A stretch of 15,418 nt of DNA from JBDTME01 sp964583795 (GTDB lineage: Bacteria > Patescibacteriota > Microgenomatia > UBA1400 > PJMF01): NCBI GenBank assembly GCA_964583795.1, contig CAZOWX010000033.1, positions 1-15,418 on the forward strand, read 5' to 3'. Positions 1 to 6,533 of the stretch are shown here, piece after piece. The notes under the pieces were generated by a model, which was not told where the DNA came from, ran no database searches, and saw nothing but the letters and a program-made list of their open reading frames with translations. The translations under genes and the position numbers were made by a program. Each line of letters opens with the position of its first letter. Position 1 is the first letter of the stretch.

Positions 1-1
1 G

Positions 2-954
2 CTGACATTTATTACCTCATTGCTGTTTATTTGGACACAATCATTTTGGGGTTTTTTAATTTTGTATATGTTCATCGGGATGGATAACGCCTTTATCTCA
101 GGGGCTGAAGAAGCCTTGATTTATGATTCACTTAAGGAGTCAAAGCAAGAAAATGACTTTCACAAAATCAGTTTATGGCGAGGGAAGCTGGTTCAATATG
201 GCATTATCATCGGTACGTTTTCGGGAGGATTTCTCTACACACTCAATCCAGCATTGCCCTTTCTTTTTGAGGCTTTGGCGATATTTGTCTCAATTGTTTG
301 CTTTACTTTTGTTGAGGAGCCACTTATCGATTCAATCAAGTACTCGGTGAGTTCATACTTCACCAAGTTAAAAGAGGGGCTGAAAGATATTACCAAGAAT
401 AGTTATGTTGGCTCGTTTTCACTTTTTTATGCTCTGGTGGGAGGGATCAGTTTTTGTTTCCAAACGTACTTCAATCAAGCCTTACTGGTGAGTCTTGGTT
501 ACTCTACAATTGCGATCAGTTTAATTTTTGGTAGTATGCGAGTGGTGAATATTTCCTTTTTATCTTCGTTTATGAAGCGCTCAAAGTACTTTCACTTTAC
601 AAACAGTATTCTCTTTTTCCCACTCTTAATGCTCATTGCATATCTGCCTGGATTTGCAGTGACGAAGTNNNNNNNNNNCTGGCTGTCGGATTGGTGTTAA
701 TTTCGATGTTGATTGCTACGGCACGAACCATCTTTTTGAATAAATATTTAAACGATGAAATTGAGAGCAAAAATCGAGCCACTTCTATTTCTATAGTCAA
801 CTTAGTACTGAGTTTAATTTTTTCACTCGTCTCGTATTCCAGTTCACTGATTAACAATATTTCACTGACGTTTAGTGTGTATGGGTTAGTGGCGTTGTTT
901 GTTATCCTGCCGTTAGGGGTGGGGGTGATTCGGCTACAGAGAGTAAAGGGCTGA
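2..954 (+). CDS. MFS transporter, 5'-truncated and interrupted by an assembly gap
   Basis: This is the C-terminal three quarters of a major facilitator superfamily permease, an inner-membrane secondary transporter of unknown substrate. The reading frame is open to the left edge of the window, so the N-terminal ~80-90 residues lie upstream; the first in-window start-like codon (TTG at 20) is probably internal. Before the gap the protein has hydrophobic segments around a motif SGAEEALIYDSLK, which I associate with this type of MFS protein, and a cytoplasmic loop rich in charged residues. After the gap it resumes in another frame at 679 with two further membrane segments and ends at TGA 952-954. 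The 10 Ns are probably a placeholder: to join the two frames the true gap must be 2 mod 3 in length. No sign of genuine inactivation is visible. It converges on the EamA gene downstream. Confidence 0.85.
669..678. other. Assembly gap (10 Ns) inside the MFS gene
   Basis: Ten undetermined bases. Coding continues on both sides but in different frames (codons begin at 668 before it and at 679 after it), so the run of Ns does not give the real length. Confidence 0.98.
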
Positions 955-1043
955 GGCTAAAAAAATTGGATGAGTCTACAGATGTTTTATTTGACAGTAA
1001 ACTTGTTTTGAAAGCCGATTTCAGATGGAACAAACAGTCGAGT

Positions 1044-1907
1044 TTATTTTGATAACTGCATTGCGCAGTAAATCATGACGAAAGCGGCGCTAAAGCGGAT
1101 CAAGTAAATTTTAAGTGAATGTTTCTCAAGGAGTTTTGGAGCGAAGAGCGAGAATAAAAATGCCAAGATCATGGAAAAAGGTGTGTTCATAATAATTGAA
1201 GTTACTCCTAAATTTATTCCATAGGCTACATTGGCAGAAAATTCTGTAATGGTAGAGAAAATTCCCATAGCTCCAATTGGAAGAATATGACTCACATCGA
1301 GTTTCTTGAGGTCCTTTCTAAAGAATGGAATTGTTGGAAGCAGGAAAAAAATGTTAATGACTGCGATCCATACGTTTGTTGTCCATAAACTATTTGTTTG
1401 CAGTGAGACTTTAATAAAGGCATTATTGAGTGTGAGAAATAGCATGGTTGCCAAACCTAGGGCGATAGAGCGGCGAAAAAAGGAGCGGAGACGAAATTTC
1501 TCATCCATAGAGGCAAAAATGCCAGCCAAGAAAATAACAAGAACGTACCCTAACTGATTTACAGATAGCGTTTCATGAAGAAACACTCCTCCGATCACCA
1601 CCGCAAATACGGCTCGAAAGCTAAATAAAGGGGTTAATAAAGAAACGTCAAGTGCGTACGTCGAAAATATCCAAAAAATGTTAAACAGGGTGGCGAACAC
1701 TGCAGCTAGGATGATTGGTAACCAGCTGGTTGGAAGCTGAGCGTGATAGAAAAGAGCTGGAGGAACAGTAAAAAGAAGTGTTACACAAACGAGTAAAAAA
1801 TTAAACAACCATGGATTTGAAATGGAATGTTTGCTTGTTAATTTGGCTGTAATGACAATAAAACCAGATGTGATTGATCCAATCCACGCGTACAGGTAAA
1901 ACGGCAT
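1044..1907 (-). CDS. EamA/DMT-family membrane transporter
   Basis: A drug/metabolite transporter superfamily protein of about 287 residues, built almost entirely of hydrophobic segments (about ten) in two repeated halves, as in EamA proteins. It is expected in the cytoplasmic membrane exporting or importing a small metabolite; the substrate cannot be told. Supporting features are the short N-terminal segment directly entering the membrane, the charged loop near the middle (DEKFRLRSFFRR) separating the two EamA repeats, and a second repeat ending in a hydrophobic helix. A TTG two codons upstream (1911-1913) could extend it, but the ATG at 1905-1907 is preferred because TATGCT (1914-1919) lies exactly 6 nt upstream, the spacing seen at other genes here. 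The gene is divergent from the 2042 gene and converges on the MFS gene. Another EamA protein lies at 4462. Confidence 0.85.
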   Translation of the reverse strand: MPFYLYAWIGSITSGFIVITAKLTSKHSISNPWLFNFLLVCVTLLFTVPPALFYHAQLPTSWLPIILAAVFATLFNIFWIFSTYALDVSLLTPLFSFRAVFAVVIGGVFLHETLSVNQLGYVLVIFLAGIFASMDEKFRLRSFFRRSIALGLATMLFLTLNNAFIKVSLQTNSLWTTNVWIAVINIFFLLPTIPFFRKDLKKLDVSHILPIGAMGIFSTITEFSANVAYGINLGVTSIIMNTPFSMILAFLFSLFAPKLLEKHSLKIYLIRFSAAFVMIYCAMQLSK

Positions 1908-1913
1908 GTGCAA

Positions 1914-1919
1914 AGCATA
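1914..1919 (-). promoter_or_regulatory. -10 box (TATGCT) of the EamA gene, leaderless geometry
   Basis: On the minus strand TATGCT is preceded by TGT, giving an extended -10 (TGnTATGCT), and followed by 6 nt and then ATG. Transcription would start at the start codon. Confidence 0.5.
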
Positions 1920-2029
1920 ACATAGTGTTAATAGGTTTTGTGTTGATCTTCAATGAAAGTGAGCAATCGAAAAAGTTGATTCAAACGTGTTACATCCAAA
2001 TAGAATTATTATTCTGAGCAAACTAGATG

Positions 2030-2035
2030 TAAAAT
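2030..2035 (+). promoter_or_regulatory. -10 box (TAAAAT) of the 2042 gene, leaderless geometry
   Basis: TAAAAT is followed by exactly 6 nt and then ATG at 2042, so the predicted +1 is the A of the start codon. There is no Shine-Dalgarno sequence. This also argues against the TTG at 2036 as the start. Confidence 0.55.
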
Positions 2036-2041
2036 TTGATT

Positions 2042-2812
2042 ATGAACAATCTTCAAGATAATGAACTACGACCAACTATTCGATTTGAGAAATTTGTTGA
2101 TTCACGCGGTGTCGAGCATATTCTATCGACAGGTCCAAGCTCAATTCGTCAAAAACTCACAGGGATTTCGGGGATGAATTCTTTTCGTGTTCCAAATCAG
2201 GTGGGGGATATACAGTTCCATCCAAGAGTAAATATTAATCCAAGGTTCACTAGTCCTGAGGAACTTGAAGCATTGCTTCAAGATAACGGAGTGCTGGTTT
2301 ATTTATCAGTCACTGTTAAGAATTTCTTTGGCGAGTTTCATTCAAAAGAGCCTGTTTTAGCGCTCATTATTCACGGAAATCCACACGATTGGAGACATGA
2401 AGTTTTAGGTGACTATCAATCTGTTGATTACTTTGTTGGTCTTCGAGATTATCTTCTTTCAAAAGGAATTCGTCCACCACAACTATTTCTCGCTTGTGAC
2501 GAGCAAATTAGAGCTGATCGCCAAGAGGGTGAGGTTAAAATAAAAATTCGAAGATTTTGGCAAAAACCCGAATATCAAGTGCTAGGATTCCCTTATTTGG
2601 AAAATCAAATTTCACTTGATCAGGGAGTAATTACTGTAGAGGAAGCTGACATGAAACTTAAGGCTCGAGCCAATTCAGGAAGTGCTTTTGCTAATCCTTT
2701 GGATGAAGACACTAGCTTACTTGATTTAGTTGTGAAATTATTCGATTGTCCAGAACCATTTTTGAAGTTAAACAACAAAAGGTCCAGGCCTAGGATAAGA
2801 ATTATTAATTAA
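2042..2812 (+). CDS. Unrecognised soluble protein with a possible His/Cys protease-like dyad
   Basis: A 256-residue protein without a signal peptide or membrane segment; I do not recognise the family. The central part alternates beta-like and helical stretches. A hydrophobic strand ends in IIHGNPHDW (His111-Gly112), followed by a helix (VDYFVGLRDYLL), and a second hydrophobic strand ends in LFLACDEQ (Cys152). The order strand-HG, helix, strand-AC with about 40 residues between His and Cys resembles the core of caspase/CHAT-type cysteine peptidases, but this is only a pattern match by eye. The C-terminus is basic (KRSRPRIRI). The start was chosen from the leaderless promoter spacing. It is divergent from the EamA gene and converges on a zinc peptidase-like gene. 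It may equally be an uncharacterised non-enzymatic protein. Confidence 0.7.
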   Translation: MNNLQDNELRPTIRFEKFVDSRGVEHILSTGPSSIRQKLTGISGMNSFRVPNQVGDIQFHPRVNINPRFTSPEELEALLQDNGVLVYLSVTVKNFFGEFHSKEPVLALIIHGNPHDWRHEVLGDYQSVDYFVGLRDYLLSKGIRPPQLFLACDEQIRADRQEGEVKIKIRRFWQKPEYQVLGFPYLENQISLDQGVITVEEADMKLKARANSGSAFANPLDEDTSLLDLVVKLFDCPEPFLKLNNKRSRPRIRIIN

Positions 2813-2846
2813 TCTTGTCAGAACATTATTTAATTCCTAACGATTT

Positions 2847-2863
2847 ATAGAATGTTATTCTAT
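2847..2863. repeat. Perfect inverted repeat ATAGAAT-gtt-ATTCTAT
   Basis: A 7-bp perfect stem with a 3-nt loop in the 169-bp spacer between two convergent genes. It may act as a weak bidirectional terminator, although there is no long T-run, or as a protein-binding dyad. Confidence 0.4.
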
Positions 2864-2954
2864 GCTGAAAGCTGATATGTCAGGTAACACAACACTCTTC
2901 ACTAGAACAGGGAACTTTGAAACACCCAACGCCACTAGTATCGCAACTCGGTGA
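2862..2954 (+). CDS. Possible 30-aa small ORF (doubtful)
   Basis: An ATG at 2862 opens a 30-codon frame ending at TGA 2952-2954 in the spacer between convergent genes. A TAGAAT hexamer at 2848-2853 lies 8 nt upstream, roughly like the leaderless promoters of neighbouring genes. The product is Thr/Asn-rich (SGNTTLFTRTGNFETP) and matches nothing I recognise. It could be a small gene, the remnant of a lost one, or chance. Confidence 0.2.
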   Translation: MLKADMSGNTTLFTRTGNFETPNATSIATR

Positions 2955-2981
2955 TTCCCTTCCATGACAAATAGTTTTCTC

Positions 2982-4256
2982 TCACTTTGCTTTAGCAATT
3001 GCTTGATTAATTGTGTCAATAAAAGTTAGAAATTCGTCACTAGCCCCAATACTTTGTAATGCGGATAGTAAATTATCTTGTTGTTTATTTTGTGTGATTT
3101 CCTGATAAAACTGAACAAATTTTTGTGGTCCAAATTGTTCATAAATGTAACAGTACAAAGTTGCTGATAGTCCGTATACCTGCCATGTTTTGAGATGCTC
3201 CGATGGGGTGGCAGAAAACAGTTCTTCAAAGTCTTTTGATGAAACTCTGTGTTGTGGATAATTAGCAACCACAATACCAATTGCTCTTTGAAAATTCATG
3301 CCAACGTGCAGTGCTACTGCAAATGCTTCACATTGAGGTTCAGTTGAAATCAATTTGTTTGCATCACAACTGTGTGCAACTTCATGAGTTGTTCTAACCT
3401 GTGACGTTAATGAGTCGATTACTTTTATCATTTTCCCTGAATTTTGATCCATAGTAACCGCCGCTTGTTCAAAAATTATTGCATCATTCTGGTTATTAAA
3501 TCCTAGTACATCGAGCATATCTATCAAATCAGTTGAATGTTGATGTGTGTTTGGTAGTTCACTATCTAGTGTTGCGACAACAAAAATGTGGATATTTTCA
3601 GGGGTGCTTAAGTGGAGAGTGTTTTGCAAAAAGTAGAGCATATTCACAATTTGTTCATCTACTGACCAAAAGTCATGAGTTGTTTCGACATTTCCGATAA
3701 TTATTGTTTGAAGTGTTATCTTTAGTGAAGGAATATAAATTTTTTTTAGTAAGACCTTTTTATTTTCTCTGTCAAGACCGTTAATCCAGTTTGCCAAATC
3801 GTTAATGACTATTTGATTAATTTCAGATTGAGCTTCTTTTACATCACCTATTGCGTCTTTTACAGTGGTGTCACTAATACTCACTTCAATGTCAGGGTCG
3901 AATCCCGACGATTCAAGATCAATTGCCGTAGCGCTGCGAATATTAGAAATTTGTTGTGCTGCATGAATTCGCTTTAGTAAGTCCCAAAATCTATTTTGAA
4001 AATAGTTGTTTCCTGAGCGACTACTAAAGAACTCATCAGAGATATCAGTCATTTCAGCACTAACGATGAATTGTTCACCATTCTGAAGTGTAAAAACTTG
4101 AGGAGTGTTTGACACAGAAGGTTCAAAATGACCTAAATTGTAAGCAGCTTGTTTTCTTTCAAACCGCTTTTTGTAAATTACTGGAAAGAGAGGATTTTTT
4201 TCTCTCATCTCTAAAGCGTTAATGGCCATAATTGTGCCGGGAGTTTCGTTCTGCAT
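2982..4256 (-). CDS. Cytoplasmic zinc metallopeptidase-like protein (HEVAH)
   Basis: A 424-residue protein with the zinc-peptidase signature HEVAH at residues 291-295 (Thr-Thr-His-Glu-Val-Ala-His) and a plausible third ligand Glu310 in the helix PQCEAFAVALH, a gluzincin arrangement. The following YGLSATLYCYIYEQFG helix (361-376) and the KFVQFYQEI segment recall the C-terminal part of peptidase MA-like families, where these segments follow the active site. No signal peptide or membrane segment is visible, so it should act in the cytoplasm. The first ~200 residues are polar and not recognised. The start ATG (4254-4256) sits 6 nt after a TATGAT -10 box. A second HExxH protein (389 aa) is encoded at 6534; the two share only the motif region by eye. 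Substrate unknown. Confidence 0.75.
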   Translation of the reverse strand: MQNETPGTIMAINALEMREKNPLFPVIYKKRFERKQAAYNLGHFEPSVSNTPQVFTLQNGEQFIVSAEMTDISDEFFSSRSGNNYFQNRFWDLLKRIHAAQQISNIRSATAIDLESSGFDPDIEVSISDTTVKDAIGDVKEAQSEINQIVINDLANWINGLDRENKKVLLKKIYIPSLKITLQTIIIGNVETTHDFWSVDEQIVNMLYFLQNTLHLSTPENIHIFVVATLDSELPNTHQHSTDLIDMLDVLGFNNQNDAIIFEQAAVTMDQNSGKMIKVIDSLTSQVRTTHEVAHSCDANKLISTEPQCEAFAVALHVGMNFQRAIGIVVANYPQHRVSSKDFEELFSATPSEHLKTWQVYGLSATLYCYIYEQFGPQKFVQFYQEITQNKQQDNLLSALQSIGASDEFLTFIDTINQAIAKAK

Positions 4257-4262
4257 GAGCCT

Positions 4263-4268
4263 ATCATA
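4263..4268 (-). promoter_or_regulatory. -10 box (TATGAT) of the 424-aa peptidase gene, leaderless geometry
   Basis: On the minus strand TATGAT is followed by 6 nt and ATG, with no Shine-Dalgarno sequence. Confidence 0.55.
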
Positions 4269-4290
4269 CTACATCTTTTTATTTGGATTT

Positions 4291-4318
4291 GGAGGTTGTA
4301 GTTAGTTTAAAAACCTCC
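4291..4318. repeat. Inverted repeat GGAGGTT / AACCTCC at the left end of repeat copy 1
   Basis: A perfect 7-bp stem (4291-4297 with 4312-4318) and a 14-nt loop. The right arm overlaps the conserved AAAAACCTC start of the repeat. A similar dyad precedes copy 2 (TTAGGGT/ACCCTAA), and shorter GGTTT/AAACC pairs precede copies 3 and 5. Confidence 0.45.
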
Positions 4319-4432
4319 ATTGTGACTCTAAGCCTTGTGTCTTCGCATCAGGTTGTTTCTAGCTAGGTTGATTTGTGTAACTTATTTTCACTAGACATCG
4401 AATCTTTTCAATATGCATATTCCTATGAGTAA
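4310..4432 (+). repeat. Cassette-bounding direct repeat, copy 1
   Basis: The first of five diverged copies (4310, 5364, 6363, 7720, 8871), all on the plus strand. It starts AAAACCTCCATTGTGAC and can be read in one frame as Lys-Thr-x-x-Val-Thr-Leu..., then DLCNLFSLDIESFQ, ending at TAA 4430-4432, with an internal TAG at 4364-4366. It therefore looks like a broken protein tail related to the other copies. It ends just before the promoter of the 4462 EamA gene. Confidence 0.7.
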
Positions 4433-4448
4433 TTAAACTAGCTTAGGT

Positions 4449-4454
4449 TAGAAT
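4449..4454 (+). promoter_or_regulatory. -10 box (TAGAAT) of the 4462 EamA gene
   Basis: TAGAAT is followed by 7 nt and ATG at 4462; near-leaderless start with no Shine-Dalgarno sequence. Confidence 0.45.
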
Positions 4455-4461
4455 ACTAGTT

Positions 4462-5337
4462 ATGTTAGGAATCATTTTTGCGTTACTGTGTGGAGTGTTT
4501 GTTGCACTCTCACAAATAACCTTACGAAAAAGTTACAAAGAACTAAAACCCTCAATTGCTTTTTTCTTTGATGCTGTTTTTGGGCTACTTATTTGGGTTC
4601 CATTAGCAGTGTTGATGGGAATTTCAACACAAGTAAACTGGACTTCAGCGATCATCTTTGCGGTCATTTCTGCCATCTTGTCAGAAGCTATCGTATTTTA
4701 TGCATTGTCACATGGAGAGCTTGCAGTGACAGCAACGGTGTTAGCAACATACCCTGTATATACAGTTATTTTCTCCAGAATCTTTAATAACGAAGTCTTA
4801 TCCTCACGAGTTCTTTTCTTTGTCTGCTTAGCAATCTTTGGGAGTATCTTTGCTAGTCTTCCAGAAAAGTTCAAAAAAGAAGAGTTTAATATACACAAAG
4901 GAATTGTTTGGCCATTCATTGCGGCGGTCTGCATCGGTTTATCTGACACGATTTCAAAAGGGTACATCAATAGGTCAGATGACTTTAGTTTCCTTTTTGT
5001 CTTAGGATTTGTTCAGATACCGATAGCAGTTGCCTATCTCAGAATAGAAAAAAAGTCTCTGATCAAAGCTTCAAAAGGGGTATTAATGCATTTTAATGAG
5101 TATAAGTTTGCTCTCATGGGAGGATTATTTAATATCATTGGAACAGGATTTTTATGGCTTAGCTTTTCCTTTGCCCCAGCATCAATCGCTTCTCCACTGA
5201 CAGGTACAAACGGAGCTTTGACTGTCATTTTTTCTAGGATATTACTCAGAGAGAAGATTTCCTCCAAAAAATACTTAGGAATATTTTTAACCTTTATCGG
5301 AGTGATAGGAATCGCAATCTTAACGTCTCAAGAATAA
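4462..5337 (+). CDS. EamA/DMT-family membrane transporter (second copy in window)
   Basis: A 291-residue integral membrane protein with about ten hydrophobic segments in two EamA repeats. The first repeat ends near residue 135 (IFASLPEKFKKEEF, a charged cytoplasmic linker) and the second carries ASPLTGTNGALTVIFSRILLREKIS, the kind of conserved helix-loop that ends EamA domains. Such proteins move small metabolites across the cytoplasmic membrane; the substrate is not predictable. The ATG start follows a near-leaderless -10 box. It stands alone between repeat copies 1 and 2, so it is the first gene of the cassette-like array and has its own promoter. It belongs to the same superfamily as the protein encoded at 1044-1907, but I saw no long identical stretch between them. 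Confidence 0.88.
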   Translation: MLGIIFALLCGVFVALSQITLRKSYKELKPSIAFFFDAVFGLLIWVPLAVLMGISTQVNWTSAIIFAVISAILSEAIVFYALSHGELAVTATVLATYPVYTVIFSRIFNNEVLSSRVLFFVCLAIFGSIFASLPEKFKKEEFNIHKGIVWPFIAAVCIGLSDTISKGYINRSDDFSFLFVLGFVQIPIAVAYLRIEKKSLIKASKGVLMHFNEYKFALMGGLFNIIGTGFLWLSFSFAPASIASPLTGTNGALTVIFSRILLREKISSKKYLGIFLTFIGVIGIAILTSQE

Positions 5338-5339
5338 TA

Positions 5340-5373
5340 TTAGGGTTGATGTATCAATAGACAGTTACCCTAA
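5340..5373. repeat. Inverted repeat TTAGGGT / ACCCTAA after the EamA gene
   Basis: A perfect 7-bp stem (5340-5346 with 5367-5373) with a 20-nt loop, immediately after the EamA stop codon and overlapping the start of repeat copy 2. It lacks a T-run, so it is not a classic intrinsic terminator. Confidence 0.45.
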
Positions 5374-5470
5374 GCCTTCCGCATCTGAACCAGGTCATAG
5401 TGAACCTAATCGATTTACTCAATACTTTCCTACAAGACCTCAAAAGCTTCAACCAACCTACTCTGTTTAA
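5364..5470 (+). repeat. Cassette-bounding direct repeat, copy 2
   Basis: It reads GTT ACC CTA AGC CTT then LNQVIVNLIDLLNTFL and QDLKSF in the same frame as the other copies. Near the end one base is missing relative to copies 3 and 4, so its terminal TAA (5468-5470) is out of frame. It lies between two convergent genes. Confidence 0.7.
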
Positions 5471-5511
5471 GGATTTGAGCCAAAGATACATGAAGAAGCT
5501 ACAATTTAAAT

Positions 5512-6243
5512 TTATTCTGTTCTTTTTAGCCAGTCAAAAGACCTTCTAATCTGCTCAGCTTGCTCAGTAAGCTGGGTATTCCAGTCGCTTGCTGAATTAT
5601 GGTAGTTAAGAGAGTCAGGAATTTGTAGTACTTCTCCTGTCATGGTGAGATAAAAACCTCCTGCACTCATCGTTGTCTCAAATAGATTAGCCGAACCTGT
5701 AACGTCTCGACCGAAATCTCCCACACAATACTTGAAGTCATTTGGGTCATCATTATTGATAGCTAAAAAGTGAGCATTATGTCTGAGCCAGTATCTAGGC
5801 ACAAAATTGCCATTTTGATCTTTCACAGGATAACGCGAGGCATTAAAGCAAGCGACTAATAATTCGCTTCGCAATTTTTCTTTACTCTCCAAGGTCATCC
5901 TTGAAACAAGTTCTCGAAAAGCTGCTGTTTGAATTAAGGGGCTATTAGTCGATACGACTTCGTACTTACCTCTCTCTCTGAGGTCAGTTAAGCAAACAAC
6001 TAGCTTTCCTTGCTCATCATCAATTCTCACTAAAAAAAGTTCTTCTGGCACTGGACAACCTCTAAGTTTCAAATGAGCGTATTTTTCTTGGTAACCCATT
6101 GGGCTATCTTCTTCTAAGATTTTTAAAACATAGTCCTTACCGTCAAAATTTATGAAAACAATTTCGCCCTCATTTGATCTTTGTCTGGAAAACTCAGTAT
6201 AAGCATCTCTTCTAATCGTTACGGAATTTTCGTTAGTTGGCAT
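5512..6243 (-). CDS. Kinase-fold-like protein (APH/RIO-like, degenerate?)
   Basis: A 243-residue soluble protein. The order of elements suggests a protein kinase-like or aminoglycoside-phosphotransferase-like fold. GKDYVLKIL (Lys41) resembles the beta-3 lysine. YAHLKLRGCPVPEELFLV resembles the alpha-C to beta-4 region of APH/RIO proteins, and LVVCLTDL the hinge strand. RHNAHFLAINN (153-163) lies where the catalytic loop would be, and CVGDFGRD (Asp176-Phe-Gly) resembles the metal-binding DFG. The usual HxD catalytic aspartate is not obvious, so it may be degenerate. This is motif reading only. An upstream ATG (6298-6300) is possible, but the ATG at 6241-6243 is preferred because TATGAT lies 9 nt before it. 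Single gene between repeat copies 2 and 3. Confidence 0.75.
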   Translation of the reverse strand: MPTNENSVTIRRDAYTEFSRQRSNEGEIVFINFDGKDYVLKILEEDSPMGYQEKYAHLKLRGCPVPEELFLVRIDDEQGKLVVCLTDLRERGKYEVVSTNSPLIQTAAFRELVSRMTLESKEKLRSELLVACFNASRYPVKDQNGNFVPRYWLRHNAHFLAINNDDPNDFKYCVGDFGRDVTGSANLFETTMSAGGFYLTMTGEVLQIPDSLNYHNSASDWNTQLTEQAEQIRRSFDWLKRTE

Positions 6244-6252
6244 GATGAGTAA

Positions 6253-6258
6253 ATCATA
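6253..6258 (-). promoter_or_regulatory. -10 box (TATGAT) deciding the start of the kinase-like gene
   Basis: On the minus strand TATGAT is followed by 9 nt and ATG, predicting a 3-nt leader. The hexamer lies inside the longer ORF that would begin at 6300, which is why the shorter start is chosen. Confidence 0.45.
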
Positions 6259-6362
6259 TATCCTTAATAAAAGGTTGTGGTGAGGAATTAGCATGCCCAT
6301 GTATTTTGTGAACTAGAGCATTAGGTGCCAATATAAATATTTTAGATTGTAAGTGGGTTTGA

Positions 6363-6506
6363 ACTTCAGAAGAAAATGTAATAGGAAAAACCTTGAGTGT
6401 GACCCTAGAGCTTAGGAATCCGAACCAAATCATTGCTGACCTGGTCAACCTATTTAATACTTTCTTACCTGAAGTCAAACAACTGGGGTTTAATTACTCC
6501 ATATGA
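6363..6506 (+). repeat. Cassette-bounding direct repeat, copy 3 (48-codon open frame)
   Basis: The best-preserved long copy: open from 6363 to TGA 6504-6506 without a stop, though with no ATG (GTG at 6399 is the only plausible start in the conserved part). The conserved core from AAAAACCTTGAGTGTGACC onward encodes NPNQIIADLVNLFNTFLP then EVKQ, ending FNYSI. Between its last 28 codons and those of copy 4 I count 10 first-, 2 second- and 11 third-position differences, the pattern of a former or current coding sequence. Confidence 0.75.
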
Positions 6507-6521
6507 GTATTTGAACCTTGA

Positions 6522-6527
6522 TATAAT
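6522..6527 (+). promoter_or_regulatory. Extended -10 box (TGaTATAAT) of the 6534 gene, leaderless geometry
   Basis: A perfect TATAAT preceded by TGn and followed by exactly 6 nt before ATG 6534. No Shine-Dalgarno sequence. Confidence 0.65.
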
Positions 6528-6533
6528 CTAGCC

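Noticed and set aside
6241..6300. Longer start of the kinase-like gene at 6300
   Set aside because: The extra 19 codons would contain the promoter hexamer TATGAT, and no promoter or Shine-Dalgarno sequence precedes 6300 at the usual spacing.
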